Shown here piece by piece: positions 50,139-57,640 of a stretch of 64,000 nucleotides of DNA (positions are counted from its first letter, which is position 1; each line of letters opens with the position of its first letter). The position numbers were made by a program, and so were the translations under genes. The notes beneath the pieces are model-generated. The model saw only the letters and a list, made by a program, of their open reading frames with translations. It was not told the origin of the DNA and ran no database searches. Origin of the DNA: Prosthecobacter sp. (GTDB lineage Bacteria > Verrucomicrobiota > Verrucomicrobiia > Verrucomicrobiales > Verrucomicrobiaceae); NCBI GenBank assembly GCA_021733925.1, contig JAIPJY010000029.1:1-64000 (forward strand). The letters run 5' to 3'.

Positions 50139-50716
50139 ACACCGATGAGTTTGAGGATGGCTGCGGGTGTGATGAACCCGAGCGTGTTGAGCGTGCCGCT
50201 GCCTTTGAGGAAGCGGATGCGGTTGGTGATCCAGTCGCCTTCGCGTTCTTTGGCGTCTGAACTCGGATCGAGGGACGTGTTGCCCTCAATGGTTGCCATG
50301 CTCGCGCCACGAACGGCGGTGACGATGCCGGCATGGCCGTTGTTCGTGCTGCCATGGCGTGCGAGCCAGATGGCACCGGGTTCAGCGTTGGCCGAAAGCA
50401 GTCCTCGCTCGCGGAAGTTCCCTGCGCTGGTGACGCAGTGTGGTGTCATCGTTGCCTGCCAGCGTTTGATTTGCTCAGGCGTGGCCGCCAGTGAACGCAG
50501 TGCTGCGAGGACCATGCTTTCAGCGAAAGCCGCGCAATAGGCCCAGCCGGGTTCCCATGGCGATTGGCGCATCAGTGCGCGCAGTTCATCAACGAGGGCG
50601 CGGTCAGGTCCAGCCGTGTTGGGGTTGTCCCAGTCTGCATTAGGTTTGACCTCGCGCAGACCGATGAAGCGGCTTGCCTGCCGAATGATGCCTTGGGCCA
50701 GTTGGTCGCTGGTCAT
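50135..50716 (-). CDS. CHAP-domain endolysin
   Basis: The 193-residue protein has a CHAP (Cys-His) peptidoglycan hydrolase fold: catalytic Cys61 in WAYCAAFAE, His128 in NNGHAGIV, and Glu144/Asn146 in IEGNTS. It cuts peptide crosslinks at lysis. There is no signal peptide, so a holin is needed, and one candidate gene is immediately upstream, overlapping by 4 bp. Confidence 0.85.
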   Translation of the reverse strand: MTSDQLAQGIIRQASRFIGLREVKPNADWDNPNTAGPDRALVDELRALMRQSPWEPGWAYCAAFAESMVLAALRSLAATPEQIKRWQATMTPHCVTSAGNFRERGLLSANAEPGAIWLARHGSTNNGHAGIVTAVRGASMATIEGNTSLDPSSDAKEREGDWITNRIRFLKGSGTLNTLGFITPAAILKLIGV

Positions 50717-50931
50717 GGCTTCCTCCAGTTGATGCGCAGGCGGCCATAGGCGGCGGTGGCAAGACCGCCGAACTGTGCGAGCGAGTCCCAGTTGGCGGCT
50801 ACCATGTCCACCATGCCCTGCGCTTCGGTGGTGGGGAGATGCAGACCGAAGATCCGGCCGATGGCACCGATGGCCGAAATGAGAATGCCTGCGTAGGTGA
50901 GCTTGCCTTGGAGAGTTTGGGGTGGGTTCAT
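50713..50931 (-). CDS. Putative holin
   Basis: The 72-residue protein (start 50931, MNPPQTLQG) has one or two hydrophobic segments (LTYAGILISAIGAIGRIFGL and SLAQFGGLATAAYG) and a basic C-terminus (RLRINWRKP), the plan of class II/III holins. It overlaps the endolysin by 4 bp and follows terL by 16 bp. Function inferred from context. Confidence 0.65.
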   Translation of the reverse strand: MNPPQTLQGKLTYAGILISAIGAIGRIFGLHLPTTEAQGMVDMVAANWDSLAQFGGLATAAYGRLRINWRKP

Positions 50932-50947
50932 GCCCACGGCAGCCGTG

Positions 50948-52768
50948 TCAATCTGCGACCGGTTCAGTCTCCTCGTCAGGCTCGGCACCAGCTTTGACCG
51001 ACTCCTGTCCCACGAGCTTGAGCATCACTGCGGCAGCCACCTGCATCGCCTCGCAGTCCCAGTAATGATTGGGGCGTTTGCCAATGCGCTCCCATAGCCA
51101 CTTGCCGCCTTTGCGCACGCGCTGCTCGCTCTCCATCTGCGTGAGGTAGTCGTCGCATGCATCCTCGGCGATTTCCCAGGTGGCACCGCGCTCGGGGTCT
51201 TGATTGCGGCGCAACCGGGCGAGCATGTCTTTGATGTTCAGATTGGACCAGTAGAACACTGAGCAGGTCTGGCCACGGCCCAGCACTACCTTGCGACGTG
51301 GTGAGTAGAACCGGTGCACACTGCGGCCATCCTTGGTGCGGTGAACATAGGTGGCACGGCGGTCGCCCATGAGCGCCACCCAGCCGTGCCTGGCGCACTC
51401 GCGATACACGTCATACGTCGCGTGACCTGCATCGACGAACACGAGGTTGGCATGAATGGTGAACCGCTCCTGCAAACTGAGCACCTCATCCCAGGTGGGC
51501 ACGCGTTCGCGCCACACCAGGCGCGATGAACCATCAAGCGACCAGCCGCGCACGATCACAAAGAAGTGGTCCATCTGGCAGTCCACCGTCATGAACCGCA
51601 GCGGAGCCGCCGCCTGGGCCGGATCGAAAGGCGGCGTGAGGAACTTGCCATGCTTGCTGACGGCGGCTTCATCATCCCAGGTTTCACCGAGGCGATAGCC
51701 GCTGGGCGTGATCTCCAGTTTGAAATCTTCCAGATAGTCACGCCATGGCAGCGCGAGGCGCTTTTGATAAAACTGCCGCAGCGGTTCCAGATCGCCCTGC
51801 TTCGCCGCCGCCTTGGCTCGCAGATACAATTCAGCGAGCCTGCCCCAGCTCATCGCGCACAGTGCGTTCCAGTGGAACCCCACGTTCTCAGGTGACGCAT
51901 TCAGATTGGTGCGCACATAACGACCCGTGGTGCTGAGCACACGTCGCGTACGGTCGCTATCATCGAACGCATGGCCACAGCCTTCACAAGTCAGCGAGGT
52001 TGTCTCGCGCACGCGTGCAAAGTTCCATTCACCATCGTCGTCGCGGGCGTCCTTGCTCCACTCCACGTTTTCCCATTTGAAAGGCTGACGCAGATCGCAG
52101 TGCGGACAAGCAAAGGTCCACTCGCGCATGTCGGTGGTTTCAAACTTGCGGTGTGTGTCGTCGTTCTCCTCACCGCCCTGGCTCATGAACAGGCACTTCC
52201 CCAACCAGCCGAAGGCGGTGACACGGGCCTCGGCTTCGGCCATGTGCCCCGTCGGCCAGCGCCATGTTTCATCACCGATCAGCCAGCGAATGGAGCGCCG
52301 TTGCAGGTTGGTCTTGTTGTGAGCGCCAAGCACCCACAGCGTCATGCCGTTGGAGAAGTGCTTGGTGGTGGTCTTGAGCTTGTGGCGGTCGCGCGGGTAG
52401 AGCGCCTGCACGGCGGGGCACTCGTCAAACACTCGGCCAAGACGGCTTTCGGCCTGATCCTTCGCGTCATCATCGGTCTGGTCGAGCCACAACGCCGGAC
52501 CGGGCAGGTTGGGGATGATGTAGCAGAGGCCGATCTCACCGATCGTGGTCTTGCTCGATTGAATCGCCGCGATGATCGAGACGATCCGAACCTTGGGATC
52601 AACCAGAGCTCCCAGCGGCTCCTTCAACCATGGAGAATTGTCCGCACGGAACCTGCCCGGAACCGGCGAGTAGGGGATCGAATGAATGTGTTCCTCCGCC
52701 CAGGCCCATGGTGGACGGCGGTCAGGTGGACGCCATGCTTCGCACCAAATTGCTTCGAGGATGCTCAC
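50948..52768 (-). CDS. Terminase large subunit (GpA family)
   Basis: The 606-residue protein is a lambda GpA-type packaging motor and nuclease. The ATPase site reads AIQSSKTT (69-76) with the Walker B-like WLIGDETWRW, two zinc-binding Cys pairs CPHC and CEGC in the middle, and nuclease-domain acidic residues in MTVDCQMDHF and VFVDAGHATYD. It cuts and translocates DNA into heads with the small subunit. It is separated from terS by the rightward lipocalin gene. Confidence 0.93.
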   Translation of the reverse strand: MSILEAIWCEAWRPPDRRPPWAWAEEHIHSIPYSPVPGRFRADNSPWLKEPLGALVDPKVRIVSIIAAIQSSKTTIGEIGLCYIIPNLPGPALWLDQTDDDAKDQAESRLGRVFDECPAVQALYPRDRHKLKTTTKHFSNGMTLWVLGAHNKTNLQRRSIRWLIGDETWRWPTGHMAEAEARVTAFGWLGKCLFMSQGGEENDDTHRKFETTDMREWTFACPHCDLRQPFKWENVEWSKDARDDDGEWNFARVRETTSLTCEGCGHAFDDSDRTRRVLSTTGRYVRTNLNASPENVGFHWNALCAMSWGRLAELYLRAKAAAKQGDLEPLRQFYQKRLALPWRDYLEDFKLEITPSGYRLGETWDDEAAVSKHGKFLTPPFDPAQAAAPLRFMTVDCQMDHFFVIVRGWSLDGSSRLVWRERVPTWDEVLSLQERFTIHANLVFVDAGHATYDVYRECARHGWVALMGDRRATYVHRTKDGRSVHRFYSPRRKVVLGRGQTCSVFYWSNLNIKDMLARLRRNQDPERGATWEIAEDACDDYLTQMESEQRVRKGGKWLWERIGKRPNHYWDCEAMQVAAAVMLKLVGQESVKAGAEPDEETEPVAD

Positions 52769-52826
52769 GCAACCGGCGCGAAGTCAAAATGCGACGACAG
52801 GAAATGTTCCCGAGCTAGAATGAACG

Positions 52827-53378
52827 ATGATCCGACCAGTCCTTAACGCCTTGCTGCTTGCGACCACAGTTTTCGTCTGTTCTTGCGCATCCCAACCTAT
52901 GAAACCGCTCGCAACCGTTGCCAAAGTCGAGGTGTCTCGTTACATGGGCAAGTGGCATGAGGTGGCCAGACTGCCCATGTTCTTCCAGCGTGGTTGCGTC
53001 GAATCCACCGCCGACTACGCGATAAAACCAGATGGAGCGGTATCAGTCATCAATCGCTGCCTGAAGAACGGAAAGCCAAAGCAAGTCCGAGGGACGGCGA
53101 CCGTGGTTGATGCCCGGACGAATGCGGTTCTTGAAGTGCGATTCAATGAATGGTTCTCGGTCTTCATTCCTCGCGCGAAGCAGGGGAACTACTTCATCGT
53201 TTGGCTCGCGGCGGACTATTCTGCCGCCGCCGTTGGAACGCCGGATCGGAAGTGCCTTTGGATCCTGGCACGCACGACCAGCCTGCCGAAGACCACCTAT
53301 GACAAGATCGTCGCTCACTGTCGCGGCCTTGGTTTTCCGGTTGAGAGCCTGATCGTTGAGAAGGCTCAGCAGCCCTGA
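52827..53378 (+). CDS. Lipocalin lipoprotein (Blc-like) carried by the prophage
   Basis: The 183-residue protein has a lipoprotein-type signal (lipobox VCSC, Cys20) and a bacterial lipocalin domain: GKWHEVARLP around 41-50, the GxW signature, then an eight-strand barrel with NGKPKQVRGTATVVD and YFIVWLAADY. Blc-type lipocalins bind lipids at the outer membrane. It lies on the opposite strand between terS and terL and reads toward terS, with only 5 bp between their stops. It is likely a lysogenic cargo gene expressed from its own promoter. Confidence 0.85.
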   Translation: MIRPVLNALLLATTVFVCSCASQPMKPLATVAKVEVSRYMGKWHEVARLPMFFQRGCVESTADYAIKPDGAVSVINRCLKNGKPKQVRGTATVVDARTNAVLEVRFNEWFSVFIPRAKQGNYFIVWLAADYSAAAVGTPDRKCLWILARTTSLPKTTYDKIVAHCRGLGFPVESLIVEKAQQP

Positions 53379-53383
53379 GCGCG

Positions 53384-53989
53384 TCACTTGCCGCCCTCAT
53401 GGAGGATGGTGAGCACCTCATCAATGGCTTTGCGGCATTCCTCTTGAATGCCCGTCGCATCGAGTCCGGATAGGATCGGCGGCAACTCTGACTCAAACTT
53501 GTTGCGCAACAAGGCTGTGGCCCGCCCGATCTGCGTCGTCCATGTGCGCCTCACTTCTTCGACGGTCACATAAAGTCCTTTGCGCACGGCCACCTTCAGT
53601 TCCCGTTCCTCCACTTCGGCTAGCAGTTTGCGGGCACGCAGGGCGGTGTCGAAATCAGTGCCGGGTTCGGCTCCCTTCAGGTCATGCCGCTTCATGAACT
53701 CGCGCCATGCGGCCACATCATGCAGGCCGTTGGCGGCGGATTGTGGCGCGTCCTTGCGCTTCTTCCACGTGGTGATCGACTGACGCGTCGCTCCGAGGAA
53801 TTCGGCCAGTTCAACGAAGTTGCGGGCGAAGGCGGGGCCTGTTCCACCCGCCCTGCTGCTGGCGAGATTTTGCAGCATGGAGCGCTCCGTCCGGGTCAGC
53901 TTGCCTCCTTTGTGAACGCGTTGAACGAGGTTGGCGAGATCCTTGTTGAGGAGCTTGCGGGCGAGGTCAGGCGGGAGCGAGGATTCCAT
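53384..53989 (-). CDS. Terminase small subunit
   Basis: The 201-residue protein has an HTH-like region (LAEFLGATRQSITTWKKRK, about residues 70-88) and a helical assembly domain, matching Nu1-type small terminase subunits that recognise packaging sites. It is the first gene of the leftward late block and is followed by the lipocalin and terL genes. Confidence 0.8.
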   Translation of the reverse strand: MESSLPPDLARKLLNKDLANLVQRVHKGGKLTRTERSMLQNLASSRAGGTGPAFARNFVELAEFLGATRQSITTWKKRKDAPQSAANGLHDVAAWREFMKRHDLKGAEPGTDFDTALRARKLLAEVEERELKVAVRKGLYVTVEEVRRTWTTQIGRATALLRNKFESELPPILSGLDATGIQEECRKAIDEVLTILHEGGK

Positions 53990-54013
53990 GCTCCCCAGGC
54001 TGCGGAGTCAACG

Positions 54014-54214
54014 TCACTTCATCGCTAGCAGCTTCATCAACGCCACCACGGCATAGCCACGTGGCGTGGCCCGTTCCTGCTCCCAGTTCTCCAGCGTGCG
54101 CTTGCTGATGCCAAGGAACTCCGCCGCATCGCGCTGGCTGAACGCCTTTTTCTCACGCCACGCTTGCAGCGCACGGGCAAATTTTCTTGGAGTCACCCCT
54201 TTGGGCAGTTTCAT
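54014..54214 (-). CDS. XRE-family HTH regulator of the prophage
   Basis: The 66-residue protein has a classic XRE helix-turn-helix (FSQRDAAEFLGISKRTLENWEQER). It lies between the late block and the divergent early block, the position of a phage regulator. Starts at ATG 54214 (MKLPKGV), 54223, 54238 or GTG 54244 are possible; 54214 leaves room for the palindromic operator at 54248. It could repress early or late promoters; no dedicated C-terminal (peptidase) domain is present, so it is not a LexA/CI-type repressor. Confidence 0.7.
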   Translation of the reverse strand: MKLPKGVTPRKFARALQAWREKKAFSQRDAAEFLGISKRTLENWEQERATPRGYAVVALMKLLAMK

Positions 54215-54247
54215 GGCAGCCATACGCAAGTCACGCATAGCCACGGT

Positions 54248-54257
54248 TTGACGTCAA
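54248..54257. promoter_or_regulatory. Candidate operator TTGACGTCAA
   Basis: A perfect 10-bp palindrome lies in the short gap between the divergent HTH regulator and the ParB-like gene, where a lysogeny operator is expected. Only one copy is present, so the call is tentative. Confidence 0.45.
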
Positions 54258-54281
54258 CCGCGTTGACACACCTGCCGGAGC

Positions 54282-55058
54282 GTGAGCATTCCCATTTACT
54301 GCGCCCATACGCGCGTGATTGATCCCAACACCCTGAAGCCCAATCCGGCGAATCCAAACCGGCACAGTGCGCATCAGATCCAACTTCTCGCCTCGATCAT
54401 TCAGGAGCAGGGCTGGCGCAATCCTATCACTCTGTCCAAACGCAGCGGCCTCATTGTGCGTGGGCATGGCCGGCTGGAGGCCGCGCTGCTCATCGGCTGT
54501 GACGTCGTGCCGGTCGATGAACAGGACTACGCCACCGAAGCCGAGGAGCTGGCCGATCTGCTGGCGGACAACCGCCTCGCGGAATTGGCCGAACTCGATG
54601 AGGACGAACTCAAGCGTCTGCTCAAATCCATCCAGGAGAGCGATCCCACCTTCGATCTCGAACTCACCGGCTTTGCCGAGGATGAAATTCGCAAGCTGTT
54701 CGACGCTGAAGACCCTGCGGAGGATTTGGAAATCATCCCCCGCATGGAGTGCCAGGCTTTCGAGCACCACGATTACCTCGTCTTCATGTTCCATGATCTG
54801 CGCGACTGGATGCAGGTGCTGCAGCTCATGGGCGTGCGCGAAGTGGACTACTCCATCACACGAACCACCAAAAAACTCGGCATCGGCCGCGTCCTTCATG
54901 GAAAACGCCTCATCCAACTCTGCCAACGGGCCGCAATGGCCGGAACTCCAACCGCTGAGCCTGCGCCTGGTCATCCTGAGCCGCAGCCGCGCGCGAACGA
55001 TGACCAGCCACAAACTGTTCCCGAGCGCCACGCTGCTCGTGCCGGAAAGCGAGCTTGA
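54282..55058 (+). CDS. ParB-like N-terminal domain protein
   Basis: The 258-residue protein starts with GTG and has a ParB/Srx domain (residues 12-90) with SAHQIQLLASIIQEQGWRNP, IVRGHGRLEAA in place of the classical GERR loop, and a C-terminal block FHDLRDWMQVLQLMG that recurs in phage ParB-like proteins. These proteins often accompany DNA-modification genes in phages. Its end overlaps the next gene by 161 bp in a different frame; the last ~50 residues are low complexity and may be a by-product of that overlap. Confidence 0.8.
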   Translation: MSIPIYCAHTRVIDPNTLKPNPANPNRHSAHQIQLLASIIQEQGWRNPITLSKRSGLIVRGHGRLEAALLIGCDVVPVDEQDYATEAEELADLLADNRLAELAELDEDELKRLLKSIQESDPTFDLELTGFAEDEIRKLFDAEDPAEDLEIIPRMECQAFEHHDYLVFMFHDLRDWMQVLQLMGVREVDYSITRTTKKLGIGRVLHGKRLIQLCQRAAMAGTPTAEPAPGHPEPQPRANDDQPQTVPERHAARAGKRA

Positions 55059-55692
55059 GCAGTATGCACACATCCCGCTGGAGAAGGCCACGGTGCCCGA
55101 TGCGGTGATGGGCATCTCCTCGTTGCGCAACTGGGTGCTCAAGCACTTCAAGGAGGAGTCCATCATCATGCTCGATGACGACATCAGCGCCTGCGTTTGC
55201 ATGGTGTCCCTGCGCTGTCGCAAGCTCTCCATTGAGGAGACGTTGCAAATGCTCAGCAACTCGGCCTACAACGCACGCGGTGCCGAAGCCCGTCTGTTTG
55301 GCTGGCATCAGCGCAGTGATCCACGCCTGCTGCAACGCAACGATCCCTTTGGCGTGAACCATTGGGTTGGCGGAGCGGTTGGAGTGGTGCGTGATGCGAA
55401 TAGCGGCGTTCCCAAGTGGGACGAACTGCTCAAGTGCAAGTGTGACATCGACGCCACGCTTCAGGAGCTTCTCGATAATCGCCTGGTCTGGAATGAAGCC
55501 CGGTTTTGTTTTGTGCAGGAGCGCGACAAGAACCTCGGCGGCAATTCATTGTTCCGCAGCGCAGAGCGCATCGCCACGGAGAAGCGGCATCTGAAGCGCA
55601 AGTGGAAGGCCCACATCGACTTCGGTGACTACAAGAGCCAGGACCGCGTCGCGATGAATGCCCCGCGCCGTCAGAGCATCGCACTTGGATGA
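54898..55692 (+). CDS. TET-associated glycosyltransferase (TAGT)-like protein
   Basis: The 264-residue protein resembles TAGT-type phage glycosyltransferases, GT-A enzymes that attach sugars to oxidised or hydroxymethyl bases in phage DNA. The landmarks are RLVILSRSRA near residue 25, LLVPESELEQY around 46-56, AVMGISSLRNW and the metal-binding MLDDDIS with Asp93-95. The start is the first ATG in this frame; the frame overlaps the ParB-like gene by 161 bp. No TET/JBP dioxygenase or hydroxymethylase gene is seen in the window; one may lie to the right. Assignment is motif-based. Confidence 0.65.
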   Translation: MENASSNSANGPQWPELQPLSLRLVILSRSRARTMTSHKLFPSATLLVPESELEQYAHIPLEKATVPDAVMGISSLRNWVLKHFKEESIIMLDDDISACVCMVSLRCRKLSIEETLQMLSNSAYNARGAEARLFGWHQRSDPRLLQRNDPFGVNHWVGGAVGVVRDANSGVPKWDELLKCKCDIDATLQELLDNRLVWNEARFCFVQERDKNLGGNSLFRSAERIATEKRHLKRKWKAHIDFGDYKSQDRVAMNAPRRQSIALG

Positions 55693-55749
55693 CGCACCTC
55701 AAGGCACCTCCCAAACCCTGCGACCTACTTAAACCTCACGGCATCATTT

Positions 55750-55793
55750 GGTGATGCAAACGGATGGAATCCCGAAGTCACGGTGACGAGGCC
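55750..55793 (+). repeat. 44-bp prophage repeat, copy A (degenerate)
   Basis: Begins GGTGATGCAAACGG and ends CACGGTGACGAGGCC. It is the least conserved of the five copies in its centre, and lies 8 bp before the ATG of the RarA-like gene. Confidence 0.7.
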
Positions 55794-55800
55794 TCCATTC

Positions 55801-56385
55801 ATGGACCTCCCAGATCTCTTTCCCGCCAACCCCATGCAACTGCGCACGATTCGTCATTACAACTTCAGCGAGGTGTCCTCCGCCATGCAGAAGGCCATCC
55901 GCCGGGGTGATGCTGCACTGGCCGGATACTGGGCCTTGGAACTGTGGCAGAGCGGCTTCGGCAAGTATGTGTGGAAGCGTCTGCTCACCATCAGCGCGGA
56001 GGACTGCTGGGGCATCCTCACGCAGGAGGTGAAGGCGCTGCATGACAGCTACCTCGTCATCAATGACGGCATCCCACCCAAGCAGGCCAAGGGCCGCATC
56101 TTCATTAGCAAGGCGGTCATCTTGCTGTGCCTGAGCAAGAAGAGTCGCGATCCCGATCACCTGCAAAACTACGTTTATGATCAGACGGCGGGTCTTGATC
56201 CTGACACGCTGGCGCTGGAGTTGCGCAACAGCGGTGATTACATTGCCATCCCCGAATATGCGTATGACTGCCACACGCGCGAGGGCAAGAAGCGCGGCAA
56301 GACCAAGGCGGACTTCTTCAAAGCGGAGCATGCGGCATTGGAGCCGTTGCAGCCGGGGTTGTTCGATCACTTGATTGAAGGCTGA
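55801..56385 (+). CDS. Stand-alone RarA/MgsA C-terminal-like protein
   Basis: The 194-residue protein has RHYNFSEVSSAMQKAIRRGD and AALAGYWALELWQSG followed by VWKRLLTISAEDCW, which resembles the C-terminal domain of RarA/MgsA clamp-loader-like ATPases. The ATPase part is absent. A separate AAA+ ATPase without this C-terminal domain lies at 60,059, so a split complex is possible. Its start at 55801 lies 8 bp past a 44-bp repeat whose final GAGG could serve as a ribosome binding site. Confidence 0.65.
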   Translation: MDLPDLFPANPMQLRTIRHYNFSEVSSAMQKAIRRGDAALAGYWALELWQSGFGKYVWKRLLTISAEDCWGILTQEVKALHDSYLVINDGIPPKQAKGRIFISKAVILLCLSKKSRDPDHLQNYVYDQTAGLDPDTLALELRNSGDYIAIPEYAYDCHTREGKKRGKTKADFFKAEHAALEPLQPGLFDHLIEG

Positions 56386-56388
56386 CCT

Positions 56389-56425
56389 GATGGTCGCAAC
56401 AACACGCGCTGATGGTCGCAACAAG
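56389..56425 (+). repeat. Paired 15-bp repeats, 22-bp spacing (second locus)
   Basis: GATGGTCGCAACAAC (56389-56403) and GATGGTCGCAACAAG (56411-56425) repeat the arrangement at 35816-35852, in the same orientation and with the same 22-bp step. They lie just after the RarA-like stop. Confidence 0.8.
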
Positions 56426-56554
56426 TGCATGTCGGGGGTCGGAATATACTCATACCTTGTGGAGCCGCTGGGCCTGTAAAACGCCTCCTACGCGGCAACA
56501 ATGGCGGCTGGTTTTGTGCAAGCAGGTGAGTCGGTATTTTTGAGTCCGATAAAT
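56426..56554. other. Intergenic region before the DNA ligase
   Basis: No gene is seen. Includes a GGAATATACTCATACC stretch near 56440 that could hold a promoter -10 element, but no matching -35 was assigned. Confidence 0.4.
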
Positions 56555-56598
56555 GGTGATCAAATCGGTGCGACACACGCAGCCACGGTGACGAGGCC
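56555..56598 (+). repeat. 44-bp prophage repeat, copy B
   Basis: Begins GGTGATCAAATCGGTGCG and ends CACGGTGACGAGGCC. Lies 7 bp before an ATG (56605) and 31 bp before the likely ligase start. Confidence 0.85.
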
Positions 56599-56628
56599 CA
56601 CAGGATGCCCACATGGGCACTCCAAGCT

Positions 56629-57534
56629 ATGAACACCACTACCACCGCCTCATCCCCCATCACCAAACCCATGCTCGCCGATAAATGCGAGCGTCTCCAT
56701 GCACTCAGCTTCCCGCTGCTGGCCACGCCCAAGCTCGATGGCATTCGCTGCCTCAAGATCAATGGCCGCGCCCTGACGCGCAGCTTCAAGCCCGTGTCCA
56801 ACCGCTTCATTCGCGAGTGGATCGAAGCCAACCTGCCCGATGGGCTGGACGGCGAGCTGATCGTGAAAGGCACCACCTTCAACGAAACCGCCGGGCATGT
56901 GGGCCGCGAGAGCGGTGAGCCGGACTTCACCTTCGCCGTCTTCGACTATGTGAGCGAGGGCATCGACGTGCCTTATGCCTGCCGGATGCAGGAACTCGCG
57001 CGACTACCCGATTATGATCGCGTCGATAAAGTGCTGCCCGAGGAGATGCGCTCGCTGGACGAACTCATGGCCTATGAGGAGCGCTGCGTGGCTGAGGGCT
57101 ACGAAGGCGTGATGATCCGCACGCCGGGCTCCCCCTACAAGTGTGGCCGGTCCACGGAACGCGAGGGCTACCTGCTCAAGATCAAGCGCTTCGAGGACGC
57201 GGAGGCGGTGGTGGTGAGCACCTACGAGGGCATGAGCAATCACAACGCTGCTGAGAAGGACGCGTTTGGTCGCACCAAACGCAGCATGGCGCAGTCCGGC
57301 ATGGTGGGTCGCGGCGAACTCGGCGGCTTTGTCGTCAAGCAGGTGGAAACGGGCATCGAGTTCCGCGTGGGCTACAACCACGTCGTCGGTGGGGTGGACC
57401 GCATCACCCTGTGGCAGCAGCGCGACGCGCTCATTGGCAGGATGGTGAAGTTCATGCACCAGCCCAGCGGCGCGAAGGAAGCGCCCAGGTTCCCGAAGTT
57501 CATCGGGTTCCGCGAGCCGTGGGACCTCTCATAA
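56629..57534 (+). CDS. ATP-dependent DNA ligase (T7-like)
   Basis: The 301-residue enzyme seals nicks in DNA. Motif I is KLDGIR (Lys35 forms the AMP adduct), motif Ia RSFKPVSNRF, motif III LDGELIV, motif IV EGVMIR and motif V YLLKIKRF, followed by an OB-fold domain from about 215 (GELGGFVVKQVETGIEFRVG). Its size equals phage T7-type ligases. An in-frame ATG 24 bp upstream (56605) is possible. It follows a 44-bp repeat. Confidence 0.93.
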   Translation: MNTTTTASSPITKPMLADKCERLHALSFPLLATPKLDGIRCLKINGRALTRSFKPVSNRFIREWIEANLPDGLDGELIVKGTTFNETAGHVGRESGEPDFTFAVFDYVSEGIDVPYACRMQELARLPDYDRVDKVLPEEMRSLDELMAYEERCVAEGYEGVMIRTPGSPYKCGRSTEREGYLLKIKRFEDAEAVVVSTYEGMSNHNAAEKDAFGRTKRSMAQSGMVGRGELGGFVVKQVETGIEFRVGYNHVVGGVDRITLWQQRDALIGRMVKFMHQPSGAKEAPRFPKFIGFREPWDLS

Positions 57535-57548
57535 GCGGTTCGCAAAAT

Positions 57549-57592
57549 GGTGATCAAAACGGTGCGACACACGCGGCCACGGTGACGAGGCC
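57549..57592 (+). repeat. 44-bp prophage repeat, copy C
   Basis: Begins GGTGATCAAAACGGTGCG and ends CACGGTGACGAGGCC. Lies 14 bp after the ligase stop and 48 bp before the amidoligase start. Confidence 0.85.
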
Positions 57593-57640
57593 AAGGGGAA
57601 GTCCGCATGGACTTCAATCACCCGCACCCATTCCATCCTC

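Noticed and set aside
54263..54291. TTGACA at 54263 as the early promoter -35
   Set aside because: A properly spaced -10 would fall within the ParB-like coding region, after its GTG start, unless the start is further right.
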